DNA of 64,000 nt from Hallerella succinigenes (GCF_002797675.1 NZ_PGEX01000001.1:2294001-2358000), one strand, 5' to 3'. Shown: positions 1 through 9,595, numbered from the stretch's first letter. A program made the numbers and translations. Notes: a model not told the origin generated them from the sequence alone.

Positions 1-1
1 A

Positions 2-1063
2 TTACCAGGTGAAGAGGACGATAGCGCCAGCGATCGAGGCTGCTGCAACACCGAACCAGATGTTACGAGCCATCGAGTAGGAATCCATCGCGTCCTTGTT
101 CTTCTTGTTGCGGGATTCGAGCTGGCTGATTGCCGAGGTCTTATCCTGCTTTTCGTACCAGAGAAGAGCTTCGTAGCAAGAATTCTTGCCGCCGCAAGCG
201 TTTTTGATATTTTCCTTGTGGGAATCGATCACGTCGTTTACGTCGTCGTAAGCGGACTTTGCGTCGCTATACTGCATCTGGTCGTAGATGCCGATGCCGA
301 TACCGGCTGCGGCCACGCCGACAAGACCCCAAGCGCTCCACTTACGAACTTCGTCGGCGATACCGAAGCGGTTCGTCACATCGTTTGCCGCGTCGCTAGA
401 AGCGTAATCTTCGTCGTTTGCACGGCTTGCTGTTTCACCCACGTCGCCTTGGACGTCGTAGTTGTAATCATCTTCGCTTTCGCAATCCGGATCGTTATCA
501 TCGCAGTATTCGTATTCGTCTTCTGCGGAGGAGGAACTTTCTTCTGCCGGGGCTGCTGCGTAGGTGTCTTCGCTGCTGGAGGAAGATTCGGCGGAAGCAG
601 AAACGAGGGCAATCGTCTTGACTCCGCGGTGGACGTACATTTCGGTCACGCCTTCTGCGAAGACGGACTTGCCGTCGAAGTAAACCTTTTCAATATCGCT
701 GTTTGCATCGGCATCTTTGCTTGAATAAGCTTTCGCTTTGACGACGAAACCGTAGGCGATGCCGTCCGGAAGGCTGAATTCAGCAAGGCTAGCCTTGTCG
801 GAACCTTCGCGGCCTTCATAAAGCTGGTAGGTAGTCGGGGCTTCGCCAAACGGATCTTCAAACTTCTGACGTACATAGAAGCGTCCGTCTTGAACATTTT
901 CGACCGAGCCGGATGCAGAAATTTTCAAAGAGCCGCCAAATTCTGCGTCAATATATTGGTCAGGGGTACCGACTTCTTCGCCGGAAAAACTTTGAATGGT
1001 ATAGTCATCGGCGAAAGTGGTGGCCGCAAGCATACCGATGATAGCGAATAACTTAGACTTCAT
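2..1063 (-). CDS. Exported Ser/acidic-rich protein with C-terminal membrane segments, unknown function
   Basis: The 353-residue protein starts at MKSKLFAIIG, which opens a signal peptide ending near residue 19. A longer upstream reading has no signal-like start. A likely globular N-terminal half (to about residue 155) is followed by low-complexity Ser, Glu, Asp and Tyr stretches of the Ser-rich linker type common in Fibrobacter surface proteins. Hydrophobic segments lie at about residues 245-265 and at the extreme C-terminus. The stop codon is at bases 2-4, so the gene is complete. It is divergent from hemA across about 100 bases. I do not recognise a family; an envelope-associated role is inference from the signal peptide and hydrophobic segments. 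Confidence 0.7.
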   Translation of the reverse strand: MKSKLFAIIGMLAATTFADDYTIQSFSGEEVGTPDQYIDAEFGGSLKISASGSVENVQDGRFYVRQKFEDPFGEAPTTYQLYEGREGSDKASLAEFSLPDGIAYGFVVKAKAYSSKDADANSDIEKVYFDGKSVFAEGVTEMYVHRGVKTIALVSASAESSSSSEDTYAAAPAEESSSSAEDEYEYCDDNDPDCESEDDYNYDVQGDVGETASRANDEDYASSDAANDVTNRFGIADEVRKWSAWGLVGVAAAGIGIGIYDQMQYSDAKSAYDDVNDVIDSHKENIKNACGGKNSCYEALLWYEKQDKTSAISQLESRNKKNKDAMDSYSMARNIWFGVAAASIAGAIVLFTW

Positions 1064-1162
1064 TCGTTGACTCCAATAAATATTCTGCCACAAATATATA
1101 TAATCCTTTTTTTGAGAGGTAACTTCCCAAAATTTTTCTAGCTTACATATTTGAAAAAAGTG

Positions 1163-2434
1163 ATGAACAATAAAGAAAATACGCATTGTGTCGTTCTCGG
1201 CGCAAGTCATAAGACGTGCCCGGTTGCTTTACGTGACCGGCTTGGTTTTTCTGGTAACCTGCTCGATAAGGGCCTTTCGAGCCTGGGAATGCTTCCCGGA
1301 CTTTCGGAAGTGGTCATCCTTTCTACCTGCAATCGTACAGAAATCTATGCCGCGACCCTGTATCCGGACGCATTAAGGGATACATTGATCAACTGGTGGG
1401 CGGAATTTGCGCACATGGATGCCGCAGAACTCGTCCCGCATTGCTTCTATTTGACCCATATCGAGGCGATTTCGCACCTTTATACGGTGGTTTCCTCTCT
1501 CGACAGCCTGGTGTTGGGCGAAACCCAGATCATGGGACAGGTCAAGGAGGCGTTTCAGCTTTCGCAGAAGGCGGGAAAAGTGGGATTCTTCCTCAGTCAC
1601 CTGTTCCAGTCGGCTTTGACCCTCGGTAAGAAGGTCCGAGAGGATACGGCGATCGGGGAAGGTACCGTTTCGATTCCGTTTGCGGCGGTTCAGCTTGCTT
1701 TGCGCGAATTTGACGACCTTTCGCCGCTTTGTGTGGGAATACTTGGACTCGGCGACATGGGAAACATCGCTTCTGTGGAGCTTTCCACAGAACGGGTGAC
1801 CAAATTCCGGTTCTTTAACCGCACTCTTGCCAAGGCTCAGAATTTTGCGGCGCGTTTTGGGGGTGAGGCTTATGACCTCTACGAAATGCCCGAAAAACTG
1901 AAAGACGTGGACTTGCTGATCGCCGCAGCCTCTTCGCCCGAATATCTCGTTACCGATGATATGGTGAAAAAGGCGAAGCGCAGCGTCAAGACTGTATATA
2001 TAGATATCGGCGCTCCGAGAATCATCGATCCGGCAATTGCAAAGCTTCCTAACATTTCGCTCTTTAGCATCGACGAGCTGAGCCGCGTGGTGGAAGATAA
2101 CCGCAACAAGAGACGGCATTCCGCAGAACGCGCTCGCGAAATCATCAGCGATGCGGTGGACGAATTCGCCGAATGGTATGCGACTCTCGGTGTGATTCCG
2201 CTGATACTTTCGCTTCGCAAACACCACGAAACGATCGGACAGGAATTGCTTCAAAAGTGGGAACATCGTGTGTCTCCAGTAGAAATGGAACACCTGCGCC
2301 GTTACAACGACGAACTGATCGCGAAACTTTTGCACCGTCCGTCTTCGGCACTCAAACGTCTGGGCGCTGCGGGTATGGGCCTTGAAAGCCAGTTGATTCT
2401 CGAAAAACTCTTCGACTTGAAAAGCGAAGATTAA
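1163..2434 (+). CDS. hemA: Glutamyl-tRNA reductase
   Basis: It reduces Glu-tRNA(Glu) to glutamate-1-semialdehyde, the first committed step of C5-pathway heme synthesis. The catalytic-Cys motif S-T-C-N-R-T-E is present (Cys56), followed by the S-L-V-L-G-E-T-Q-I substrate segment, the Rossmann motif G-L-G-D-M-G in the middle third, and a helical C-terminal dimerisation domain. At 423 residues it has normal length. ATG at 1163 is preferred; an in-frame TTG at 1151 would add four residues but has no ribosome-binding site. hemC follows after 12 bases and hemD overlaps hemC, so the three form an operon for making uroporphyrinogen III. hemL and hemB are not in the window. Confidence 0.95.
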   Translation: MNNKENTHCVVLGASHKTCPVALRDRLGFSGNLLDKGLSSLGMLPGLSEVVILSTCNRTEIYAATLYPDALRDTLINWWAEFAHMDAAELVPHCFYLTHIEAISHLYTVVSSLDSLVLGETQIMGQVKEAFQLSQKAGKVGFFLSHLFQSALTLGKKVREDTAIGEGTVSIPFAAVQLALREFDDLSPLCVGILGLGDMGNIASVELSTERVTKFRFFNRTLAKAQNFAARFGGEAYDLYEMPEKLKDVDLLIAAASSPEYLVTDDMVKKAKRSVKTVYIDIGAPRIIDPAIAKLPNISLFSIDELSRVVEDNRNKRRHSAERAREIISDAVDEFAEWYATLGVIPLILSLRKHHETIGQELLQKWEHRVSPVEMEHLRRYNDELIAKLLHRPSSALKRLGAAGMGLESQLILEKLFDLKSED

Positions 2435-2446
2435 GAGGTTTTGCAC

Positions 2447-3427
2447 ATGGGAACGATTAAGATCGGTACACGCGGAAGCGCTCTCGCTCTTGCCCAAGCC
2501 TATTTGACCCGGGACTTGATCCAAAAAGCTTTCCCGGATTTAACCGCAGAAATCTGCATCATAAAAACGAGCGGTGATAAGGACCATGTGCGTTCCCTTG
2601 TTTCGTTCGGTGGTCAGGGCGTTTTTGTAAAAGAAATCGAAGAAGCCCTGATGGAAAAGAAGATAGATCTCGCGGTGCATTCCCTGAAAGATGTGCCGGA
2701 TTCGATGGACGATCGCTTGGTACTTTCGGGATTTTTAAAACGCGAGAATCCGTGTGACGTTTTGGTTTCGGGCGGTAAAAAGTTTGCCGATTTAAGGCCT
2801 GGTGCAACGATCGGAACCGGTTCGCCGCGCCGCGTTTTGCAGTTGAAAAAAATGCGTCCGGACGTGCATTGCGTGAACTTGCGCGGCAATTTGCCGTCTC
2901 GTATTGAAAAGGTCAGGAACGGGGAATTCGACGCAATTCTCTTAGGGGCTGCGGGCTTGAACCGTTTGGAAATGCCTTCGGAAATTTCGGAAGTCTTTAC
3001 GGTCGACCAGGTGACGCCGGCGATCGGTCAGGGCATTATCGCCTTACAGAGCCTCAAGGAAAATTCCATGGCGCGGGAAATCGCCGAAAAGATTTCTCAT
3101 CGTGAAACGGTCATTGCGGCTCGTGTGGAACGTCATTGGATGAATTTGCTCGGCGGTGGCTGTCGCGTTCCGATGGGCGCAATCCTAGAAGTGGATGGAA
3201 GCGCCTTCCGCTTTACCGCGTATCTCGCCGATCCGCAGAACGGACAGTCTCTGCGCATGGTCCAGCGTTTTGAAGAAAATGCACTTTCGGAACAGGCGCA
3301 CGCATGCAAGGCCTTGGACGCGTTTGCAAAGACCTTCATGGACGCTTGCCATCAAAAAGGAATCATGCTTCCTTCGGAAGCTCCGGGAACGGAAGCGATT
3401 GCCGCATTCTGGAATACGGAACACTAA
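2447..3427 (+). CDS. hemC: Hydroxymethylbilane synthase (porphobilinogen deaminase)
   Basis: It polymerises four porphobilinogens into hydroxymethylbilane. The N-terminus I-K-I-G-T-R-G-S-A-L-A is diagnostic, and G-G-G-C-R-V-P near residue 239 holds the Cys that anchors the dipyrromethane cofactor. Arg-rich substrate motifs such as G-T-G-S-P-R-R are present. At 326 residues it is slightly longer than usual. ATG 2447 is chosen because the AGAGG at 2434-2438 sits at a proper distance; TTG 2441 would be too close. The stop overlaps the hemD start (TAATG). Confidence 0.96.
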   Translation: MGTIKIGTRGSALALAQAYLTRDLIQKAFPDLTAEICIIKTSGDKDHVRSLVSFGGQGVFVKEIEEALMEKKIDLAVHSLKDVPDSMDDRLVLSGFLKRENPCDVLVSGGKKFADLRPGATIGTGSPRRVLQLKKMRPDVHCVNLRGNLPSRIEKVRNGEFDAILLGAAGLNRLEMPSEISEVFTVDQVTPAIGQGIIALQSLKENSMAREIAEKISHRETVIAARVERHWMNLLGGGCRVPMGAILEVDGSAFRFTAYLADPQNGQSLRMVQRFEENALSEQAHACKALDAFAKTFMDACHQKGIMLPSEAPGTEAIAAFWNTEH

Positions 3428-4038
3428 TGCTTGTCATCGATACGAAAATGACACCACCGAATGCGGAAGCCTTTTCTCGCGAAGCCTTGGCCGGAAACGA
3501 GCTTTGGCACGTGCCGGCGTTGCAGTATCGTCCGACAGGAATTCCGCTGGAACTTTCGGATTTTGATGCCGCTTTTCTCGGAAGTCCACGGGCGGTGAAT
3601 CTTTCAAAAGAGGTCCTGAAAAACTTCAGCGGTGTGATTTTTGCCGCAGGCGTTCAGACGGCGCAGTGCCTTTTGCAATCTGGAATTTCGGTGTCGGTAG
3701 CCGGATCGGAAAATGGCGCCGGCAAAGATTTTCCGGGCTTCTTAAAAAAGCATCCTGTAAAAAAAGTCGCCTGGATTTCCGCCTCGCAGACGGCTGCGGA
3801 TTTGCGCGCGATTTCCGAAGAAAATCAGATTGAAATTTGCCACTTCCCGGTTTACGAAACTTCGCCTGCGCCTGTGGATGAAGAAAAGTTCAAAGCCTTG
3901 ACGCATCCTGTCGCATGGCATTTTTATTCGGGCAAGGCAGTGCTTGCGTTAGAACGCTTTATTCAAAAATCGGACGTGGTGCACTTGCATGGCGCTAGCG
4001 CCGAAAAAGCTTTTAAAAGCGTAAAAGCTTCCCTTTGA
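3427..4038 (+). CDS. hemD: Uroporphyrinogen-III synthase, short form
   Basis: The start overlaps the hemC stop by one base, which implies translational coupling and is the main support, because HemD sequences are poorly conserved. The 203-residue protein has a HemD-like alternation of Rossmann-like segments: an early A-F-L-G-S-P-R-A-V-N motif, a central V-A-W-I-S-A-S-Q-T-A stretch, a V-Y-E-T motif before the second half, and a final H-F-Y-S-G-K-A-V segment. It is shorter than the usual 240-260 residues. The last 26 bases overlap convergently with the lepB-like gene on the other strand. Confidence 0.82.
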   Translation: MLVIDTKMTPPNAEAFSREALAGNELWHVPALQYRPTGIPLELSDFDAAFLGSPRAVNLSKEVLKNFSGVIFAAGVQTAQCLLQSGISVSVAGSENGAGKDFPGFLKKHPVKKVAWISASQTAADLRAISEENQIEICHFPVYETSPAPVDEEKFKALTHPVAWHFYSGKAVLALERFIQKSDVVHLHGASAEKAFKSVKASL

Positions 4039-4852
4039 TTTGACTTTTGGAAATGTAGCCGAAGCTGCGGGAATCTTCGCAACGGACGCCTTTTTGACAG
4101 ATGACGTAATACGCGTCTTGGGGAGCCTTGAAATATTGAACTTCGGAAGAATCCTGGGTGCGGTAAAGTTTGCGTTCAAAGTGGACGGGCTTTGCTCCCG
4201 GATCTTCACGGTCGATTTGCAGACCGAGTAGAATGTATTCTTGCCAGTGAAAACCGTTGATTTCACGGATTGAAACGGGGCGTCCAAAAATATGGGTGCT
4301 GCCGACGCGGCTGATCGGAAGCGTGTCCGTGCCGCGGTACAGCTTGGCTTCGGTATAAAAGTTGCGGAAACCGAATTTGCGATGCGCCCATTCCGAAGTG
4401 TAGTCGAATGAGATGTCGTTCAAGTTTTTAAATACGATGGAATCGTTTTTTCGCGGGACGTAAAAACTGCGAGGCGCGAGAATTTCGGATTCTTCTTCCC
4501 AGCTGTACAGATCTTGTTCTACACGGATTTTCCCGGCGGGTGAAAGGTGCACTGTGTCTCCGGGAAGTCCAAAGACTGTACGGAGCGCTTCGGAATGATC
4601 GGGAAACGAAACGAGTACAATGTCACCGCGAATTAATTTGTCTGTACACGTTGGAAGTTTGCAGACCCAGACGAGCTCCCCCGAAGGTAGTTCGGGCTCC
4701 ATCGAGTTCCCGACGATGCGGAAAGGTTCAATCGCATAGAATCTAGCCGCAAAGCTTGCCACGAAAACAATCGCAAGGATCGTTCCCAAAAGAACGTTCC
4801 AGCTCGGAGACGTGGAATGCAAGAGTCTGCGGCTAGTCGACTGAACAGACAT
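4013..4852 (-). CDS. lepB: Signal peptidase I family protein with the catalytic Lys replaced by Arg
   Basis: Family S26 membrane protease, normally cutting signal peptides at the outer face of the inner membrane. It has one N-terminal membrane segment (about residues 19-40), the nucleophile motif V-G-N-S-M-E-P (Ser50), box C-like R-G-D-I-V-L-V, the G-L-P-G-D box, and C-terminal R-C-E-D-S-R-S-F-G-Y resembling box E. The family has I/V-K-R before the G-L-P-G-D box with Lys as general base; here the aligned residue is Arg91 (codon CGT), in A-L-R-T-V-F-G-L-P-G-D. About 100 extra residues lie between boxes D and E. Its start is 2 bases from the lepA stop, suggesting a lepA-lepB operon. Activity is uncertain. 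Confidence 0.85.
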   Translation of the reverse strand: MSVQSTSRRLLHSTSPSWNVLLGTILAIVFVASFAARFYAIEPFRIVGNSMEPELPSGELVWVCKLPTCTDKLIRGDIVLVSFPDHSEALRTVFGLPGDTVHLSPAGKIRVEQDLYSWEEESEILAPRSFYVPRKNDSIVFKNLNDISFDYTSEWAHRKFGFRNFYTEAKLYRGTDTLPISRVGSTHIFGRPVSIREINGFHWQEYILLGLQIDREDPGAKPVHFERKLYRTQDSSEVQYFKAPQDAYYVICQKGVRCEDSRSFGYISKSQIKGKLLRF

Positions 4853-4854
4853 GA

Positions 4855-6678
4855 TTAGTTTTCGGAGCCCTTGCCTGCGTCGGAAAGGGAAAGAACGGCG
4901 AGGAATGCCTTTTGAGGAACTTCGACCGTGCCGATGCTCTTCATACGCTTCTTACCTTCCTTCTGCTTTTCGAGAAGCTTTCTTTTGCGGGTGATGTCAC
5001 CGCCATAGCACTTGGCAAGAACGTCCTTGCGAACGGCTTTGACCGTGCTGCGGCTGATGATCTTTCCGCCGATGGCTCCTTGGATCGCGACGTCGAACTG
5101 CTGGCGAGGGATCAGGTCTTTTAAGCGGACGCAGATTGCGTTTGCATAGGATGCGGACTTGTCACGGTGAATGATCACCGAGAACGCATCTACCGGATCA
5201 CCGTTCAACAAGATGTCGAGCTTCACCAGGTTGTTTGCTCGGTAGCCGTTCGGGGCGTAGTCAAGTCCGCCGTAACCGCGGCTAATGGACTTGAGCTTGT
5301 CGTAGAAGTCGAACATGATTTCGGCAAGCGGAAGATCGTACTTGAGGATGACCTTCGTTTCGTCGATGTATTCCATGTTTTCGAATTCACCGCGCTTTTC
5401 TTCGCAAAGCTTCATGAGACCACCGACGTATTCCTTAGGCGTAAAGATCTGAGCTTTCACATAAGGTTCTTCGATACGTTCGTAACGCGAAGCATCAGGA
5501 AGTCTGGACGGGCTCGAAACCTTGATCATTTCACCGCCCGTCAGATAGACGTGGTATTCCACGTTCGGGACGGTCGTGATGATGTTCACGTTGAATTCAC
5601 GGTCCAAGCGTTCCTGCACGATTTCCATGTGCAGGAGTCCGAGGAAGCCCGTGCGGAAACCGAAGCCGAGTGCGTCAGAAGTTTCCGGTTCCCATTGCAA
5701 TGCGGAATCGTTCAGTTTGAGCTTTTCCAAGGCTTCGCGCAAATTCTTGTAGTCTTCCGGATCGATCGGGTAAATGCCCGAGTAGATCATCGGCTGAATA
5801 TCTTTGTAACCGGGCAGCGGATTTTCGGCAGGATCGTTGGCATCGGTGATTGTGTCGCCGATCTTCACGTCGCTGATCGTTTTCACGTTGGCGAGGACGT
5901 AGCCGACCATGCCTGCGGTGAGTTCCTTGCGCGGATTGCGCTTCATGGTGAAGGTTCCGACTTCGGTCACCGTATAGGTGGCGCCGCTTGCCATCAGCTG
6001 AATTTCCATGCCAGGACGGAGTGTGCCGTTCATGATGCGGATGTCGTTGATCACCCCGCGGTAGGTGTCGTACATGGAATCGAAAATGAGCGCCTGGAGT
6101 TTTGCGCTGGCGTCACCCTTCGGGGCCGGAATTTCGTCGACGATACGGTCGAGAACTTCGGGAATGTTGATGCCTGTCTTAGCCGAAATGCGAGGAATCT
6201 TATCCGGATCATATCCGAGAAGATCGCCGACGAGCTGTGCCACATGGTCCGGGTTAGCACTTGGCAGGTCCACCTTGTTCAGGACTGGGATGATTGTTAG
6301 ATCGTTTTCAATCGCGAGGTACAGGTTCGAAAGGGTCTGCGCCTGAATGCCTTGAGTGGCATCGACGACGAGAATAGCACCTTCGCATGCGGCGAGGGAG
6401 CGGCTAACTTCATAGCTGAAGTCGACGTGCCCCGGGGTATCGATCATATTCAGAATGTACTGCTCGCCGTTGCGTTCATAGAGCAAACGGATTGCATGGG
6501 CTTTAATGGTAATGCCACGTTCCCTTTCCAGATCCATGTCATCCAGGAGCTGGTTCTGCATATCTTTTTCGGCAACCGTTTTGGTCAGTTCGATCAAACG
6601 GTCGGCGAGAGTGGATTTGCCGTGGTCAATGTGGGCGATAATCGAGAAATTGCGGATATTGTCTTCTATTTTGGCCAT
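4855..6678 (-). CDS. lepA: Elongation factor 4 (ribosomal back-translocase)
   Basis: Translational GTPase that binds ribosomes and assists initiation or back-translocation. The G1 motif A-H-I-D-H-G-K-S-T is near residue 16, followed by R-G-I-T-I-K, D-T-P-G-H-V-D and N-K-V-D-L, then the LepA-specific C-terminal domain ending [13 protein letters not shown]. At 607 residues it matches the usual length of about 600. The true start is MAKIEDN at 6678; the frame stays open upstream only because it lies antisense to a repetitive Lys/Ala gene. Divergent from that gene across 34 bases. Confidence 0.97.
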   Translation of the reverse strand: MAKIEDNIRNFSIIAHIDHGKSTLADRLIELTKTVAEKDMQNQLLDDMDLERERGITIKAHAIRLLYERNGEQYILNMIDTPGHVDFSYEVSRSLAACEGAILVVDATQGIQAQTLSNLYLAIENDLTIIPVLNKVDLPSANPDHVAQLVGDLLGYDPDKIPRISAKTGINIPEVLDRIVDEIPAPKGDASAKLQALIFDSMYDTYRGVINDIRIMNGTLRPGMEIQLMASGATYTVTEVGTFTMKRNPRKELTAGMVGYVLANVKTISDVKIGDTITDANDPAENPLPGYKDIQPMIYSGIYPIDPEDYKNLREALEKLKLNDSALQWEPETSDALGFGFRTGFLGLLHMEIVQERLDREFNVNIITTVPNVEYHVYLTGGEMIKVSSPSRLPDASRYERIEEPYVKAQIFTPKEYVGGLMKLCEEKRGEFENMEYIDETKVILKYDLPLAEIMFDFYDKLKSISRGYGGLDYAPNGYRANNLVKLDILLNGDPVDAFSVIIHRDKSASYANAICVRLKDLIPRQQFDVAIQGAIGGKIISRSTVKAVRKDVLAKCYGGDITRKRKLLEKQKEGKKRMKSIGTVEVPQKAFLAVLSLSDAGKGSEN

Positions 6679-6712
6679 CGGGCACAAATATAGTTTGTTA
6701 TATTTTAGTGAT

Positions 6713-7816
6713 ATGAGCTCAAAAAAACAATTGACTAAGAAAAAATCAATTCCTGAAAAGAAGACAGTGAAGAAAGCCGCACCTGCAAAAAAGGTGCAGT
6801 CGGTGAAAAAAGGTTCTCCGAAGAAGGCAGCTCCTGTTAAAAAAGGAGCATCTGTCAAGAAGTCGGCTCCGGCGAAGACCGTTCCGGTAAAAAAGGCAGC
6901 CCCTGTGAAAAAGTCTACTGCAAAGGCTGCTCCGAAGAAAGCTCCTGTAGCGAAGAAAACGGCTGCGGTCAAAAAAGCGGTTACTGTGAAAAAGGCCGCT
7001 CCGACTAAAAAGGTTGCTCCGCAGACGAAGAAAACAGCAAAGACCGCTGTCGAAAAAAAGAAATCTGTAACGCAGGGATCCTCCACCTCGAAGAAGAATT
7101 CCGTAAAGGAATCATCGACGAACCCACAGCGATCTGCAAAGTCGGCTAATCCAAAAAGCTCGATAAAAAACACTACGAAAAAGGCGCTAACCAAGGACAA
7201 ATCGGTAAAACCGGCTGTCACGCCAGTGACAAAGCCTGCAAAGCCGGGGAAACCAGCTAAGCCGACGAAGCCAGCTCCGGTGGTCAAGCCGGAACCGGAA
7301 GTCGTGGAAGATGATGCGATTCTTCTTCGCGGCGGCGTTAAGATCACGAAGGTTGCATTCTTTTTCGAAGAAGCCGAACAGGATTCTGCAACAAAGAAAA
7401 AGGTCTCAGGCGCAGAGGCGGTTGAAAAGCCGACTGCCAGTATGCGTCACCGCGCATCTCTTGCGGAAGAAACTCCGGAAGAGCTTTACGCACGTGTGAT
7501 AGCAGAACTCCAGGAAGAAAACCTGCGCTTTGCAAAGGAATGCTCTCGTCAGCTTTGCACCAAGTGCTGCCGCAACCCGGTGGCTCCGGAATTTCGCGTA
7601 GATAAGGATCTCGGCTACTGCGAAGAATGTGCAGAAATTCTCGGCCTTGGAAGTTCGAAGGAAGCGCGCCACTTGAACTATCAGGCGAAGCTCCTTGGAA
7701 CGGATTCTTTGGATGAAGCTCGTGACGATGACGACTTTGAAGGTGCACCGACTCAGCAGGAAATTGAAGAAGTGGATGAAGATTTGAACTTGGATGACGA
7801 TTCCGGTATCCGCTAA
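6713..7816 (+). CDS. Lys/Ala/Pro-repeat protein with C-terminal DksA/TraR-like C4 zinc finger
   Basis: About 200 N-terminal residues are a histone H1- or AlgP-like low-complexity tail of K-K-A-A-P and V-K-K-type repeats, a likely nucleic-acid-binding tail. After an acidic bridge comes a compact C-terminal domain with C-T-K-C and, about 20 residues later, Y-C-E-E-C, matching the C4 zinc-finger spacing of DksA/TraR proteins, followed by an acidic tail. The coiled-coil domain of true DksA with its acidic tip is not evident, only a short helix before the finger. A role in RNA polymerase or nucleoid binding is inference. The gene ends at a bidirectional terminator shared with lexA. Confidence 0.75.
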   Translation: MSSKKQLTKKKSIPEKKTVKKAAPAKKVQSVKKGSPKKAAPVKKGASVKKSAPAKTVPVKKAAPVKKSTAKAAPKKAPVAKKTAAVKKAVTVKKAAPTKKVAPQTKKTAKTAVEKKKSVTQGSSTSKKNSVKESSTNPQRSAKSANPKSSIKNTTKKALTKDKSVKPAVTPVTKPAKPGKPAKPTKPAPVVKPEPEVVEDDAILLRGGVKITKVAFFFEEAEQDSATKKKVSGAEAVEKPTASMRHRASLAEETPEELYARVIAELQEENLRFAKECSRQLCTKCCRNPVAPEFRVDKDLGYCEECAEILGLGSSKEARHLNYQAKLLGTDSLDEARDDDDFEGAPTQQEIEEVDEDLNLDDDSGIR

Positions 7817-7837
7817 CCTCGAATTCTTCAAGATTCT

Positions 7838-7875
7838 AAAAAAAAAGCCCGCGTGAAAATCACGCGAGCTTTTTT
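7838..7875. terminator. Bidirectional intrinsic terminator between zinc-finger gene and lexA
   Basis: An A-run is followed by a stem in which CGCGTG pairs with CACGCG, extended by AGC/GCT across one mismatch, with an AAAAT loop and then seven T. A-run and T-run flanks let it serve both converging genes. Confidence 0.85.
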
Positions 7876-7887
7876 TGTTCGGATAAA

Positions 7888-8547
7888 TTAATTGATCTTG
7901 CGAAGAACGCCGATGACGCGGCCTGCGATCGAGAACTTGCGGTCTGGATTGACGATGATCGGCTGGTACTTCGGGTTTGCGGCGCGGAGTTCGATGTGAT
8001 CCGGCTGCGGCTGATAGTATTTCACAGTCGCTTCGTCATCGACTTGGGCGATGATGATTTCTCCGCGTTCTGCAACGGTCTGGGAACGTGCAAAGACGAG
8101 ATCGCCGTCAAAGATGCCTGCGTTGATCATGGAGTCGCCTTTTACATGGAGTGCGAAAACATTCGGCTGGCTCGCGAGAAAGTCGCGGTCGACGGTCACG
8201 GTGCCTTCTATGTTCTGCACGGCGAGAATTGGGGTGCCGGCAGCCACGCGTCCAATAATCGGAACTTCAACTGTATTTTCGGAATTCTGAGCTTCTGCTG
8301 GGGCGTTTTGAACCTGGGCTGATGCGTTCAGGATTTCGATGCCACGGCTGAGTCTCGCAGCTCTGCGGATGTAACCTTTTTTGATCAGGGCAGACAGAAT
8401 GGAGCGGACTCCGTTTGTCGAAGAAATTCCGAATTTGTCTCCGATTTCGCGGACGGTCGGCGGCATCTTTTCCTTTTCGGTGCAGGAGCGGATGTAGTCG
8501 TAGATTTCCTTCTGGCGATCGGTTAGCGGTTTTTGCGGCGTACCCAT
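7888..8547 (-). CDS. lexA: LexA repressor
   Basis: SOS repressor and S24 autopeptidase, cleaved after RecA activation. The N-terminal winged helix ([11 protein letters not shown] to about residue 70) is followed by the cleavage site Ala103-Gly104 in V-A-A-G-T, Ser139 in K-G-D-S-M, and Lys176 in A-T-V-K-Y. At 219 residues it is of normal length. The start is at [10 protein letters not shown]; upstream is a clear promoter on the same strand. Convergent with the zinc-finger gene. Confidence 0.96.
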   Translation of the reverse strand: MGTPQKPLTDRQKEIYDYIRSCTEKEKMPPTVREIGDKFGISSTNGVRSILSALIKKGYIRRAARLSRGIEILNASAQVQNAPAEAQNSENTVEVPIIGRVAAGTPILAVQNIEGTVTVDRDFLASQPNVFALHVKGDSMINAGIFDGDLVFARSQTVAERGEIIIAQVDDEATVKYYQPQPDHIELRAANPKYQPIIVNPDRKFSIAGRVIGVLRKIN

Positions 8548-8572
8548 ATAAGACCTCGTTCTTTTTAGTATA

Positions 8573-8601
8573 AAAATAGTGCACATCTGTTTAATTGTCA
8601 A
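8573..8601 (-). promoter_or_regulatory. lexA promoter with overlapping GTGCAC half-site
   Basis: On the minus strand TTGACA (8596-8601) and TATTTT (8573-8578) are separated by 17 bases. GTGCAC lies at the downstream end of the spacer and a second TGTGCAG lies just upstream of the -35 box. These could be LexA half-sites, but the published F. succinogenes LexA motif as I recall it (TGCNCN4GTGCA) is not present exactly. Confidence 0.55.
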
Positions 8602-8689
8602 TAGAGGCACTGCACAAATTTTTTTTTGCAGGTTTTGCAACGATTTTGTGCGCTTTTTCGACCGATTCTTTCCGTAATTATCTAAATTA

Positions 8690-8865
8690 GGCGTCGAAGT
8701 CGCTTTTTTTTTTCGCCAGTTGGCGATTTTGCCCGTTTTTTGGGCCTTTTCACATGGCCGTTGAGCTCCCAGGAGCGCTAGTAAATGGCCCCGTCTCGCG
8801 ACTTCCGCGGAAATTACGGTCCTTCCAGCCGCTTTCTGTGTCACCCTTTGACTGAGGTACTCTAA
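8690..8865 (+). other. Structured leader upstream of the 8866 gene, no ORF
   Basis: The 318 bases between lexA and the next gene hold the lexA promoter and then this GC-rich stretch of consecutive small hairpins: CGCC/GGCG (8714-8725), GCCC/GGGC (8731-8745), GGCC/GGCC (8743-8759) and GCTC/GAGC (8765-8776), plus a CCGCGG palindrome near 8806. It could be a long 5' leader or a small RNA; I cannot assign a known riboswitch or RNA family. Confidence 0.35.
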
Positions 8866-9561
8866 ATGGAACACATCACTCTCGCACTCGCCGTTATCAC
8901 GGTGATCCTTGGAATCGTTATTCTTTCCAAGGTGAATAAGCTCATCACGATGCTTCATACTCCGATTGTCAAGCGTGTCTCGGACACCAATCTGAAGCCG
9001 AACCGTCATACGGTTAGCGCTCAGGATATGGCTGCTCGTAACAATGACCGTCGCGATAATAATCGTAACAACGATCGTCGTGATCGCAACAATTCGAATA
9101 ACAATGGCAATCGCCAGGAACGCAATAACAACCGCGATCGCAACAATGATCGCATCGACCGCAATGAACGTCGTAATGACCGTCGCAATGGCCGTAACGA
9201 ACGTCGTCGTGAATTCGCCGCAGAAAAGGTTGCTGAAGCAGAGTCTCCGGTGGTTGAAGCTTCGGCAGCTCCGGTTGCACCAGCTCCTGTCGCAGCTGCT
9301 CCGGCTCCGGTTGCAGCTCCGGTGGTTGAAACTCCGGTTGCAGAAGCTCCGCGTACTGAAGGTCGTCGTCCGCTTCCTCCGCGTGTTCAGGCAACGCTCC
9401 CGGAAACTCCGGCAGCTGTTCCGTCCGCTCCTGCTGCTTCGGCTGCAGAACCGGAATCCGTCGGTGCTGAATTCGATCCGACGAAGGTCCGTTATGGCCG
9501 TCGCAACGTGATGAAGAAGCTCCCGGTGGAAGAAGATTCTGCTGAAGAAGCAAAGGCTTAA
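8866..9561 (+). CDS. Membrane-anchored Asn/Arg-rich and Ala/Pro-rich low-complexity protein
   Basis: One hydrophobic helix (residues 2-22) is followed by a short segment, then about 60 residues almost entirely Asn, Asp and Arg, then Val/Ala/Pro repeats, and a conserved-looking C-terminus ending with [13 protein letters not shown]. The start is ATG 8866 with GAGGT upstream. The Arg/Asn tract looks RNA-binding by composition and the Ala/Pro tract like a flexible linker; neither defines a family I recognise. The gene is followed by an intrinsic terminator. Confidence 0.7.
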   Translation: MEHITLALAVITVILGIVILSKVNKLITMLHTPIVKRVSDTNLKPNRHTVSAQDMAARNNDRRDNNRNNDRRDRNNSNNNGNRQERNNNRDRNNDRIDRNERRNDRRNGRNERRREFAAEKVAEAESPVVEASAAPVAPAPVAAAPAPVAAPVVETPVAEAPRTEGRRPLPPRVQATLPETPAAVPSAPAASAAEPESVGAEFDPTKVRYGRRNVMKKLPVEEDSAEEAKA

Positions 9562-9595
9562 TCGCCAGCGGATTCAAAACGCAATTTGCAAAAAA

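Noticed and set aside
6679-7347. N-terminal extension of lepA rich in Phe/Ala/Gly
   Set aside because: It is the reverse reading of the Lys/Ala repeat gene; LepA starts at MAKIEDN with a normal length.
8548-9009. Upstream extension of lexA on the minus strand
   Set aside because: It passes through the lexA promoter and the hairpin leader; normal LexA length is reached from 8547.
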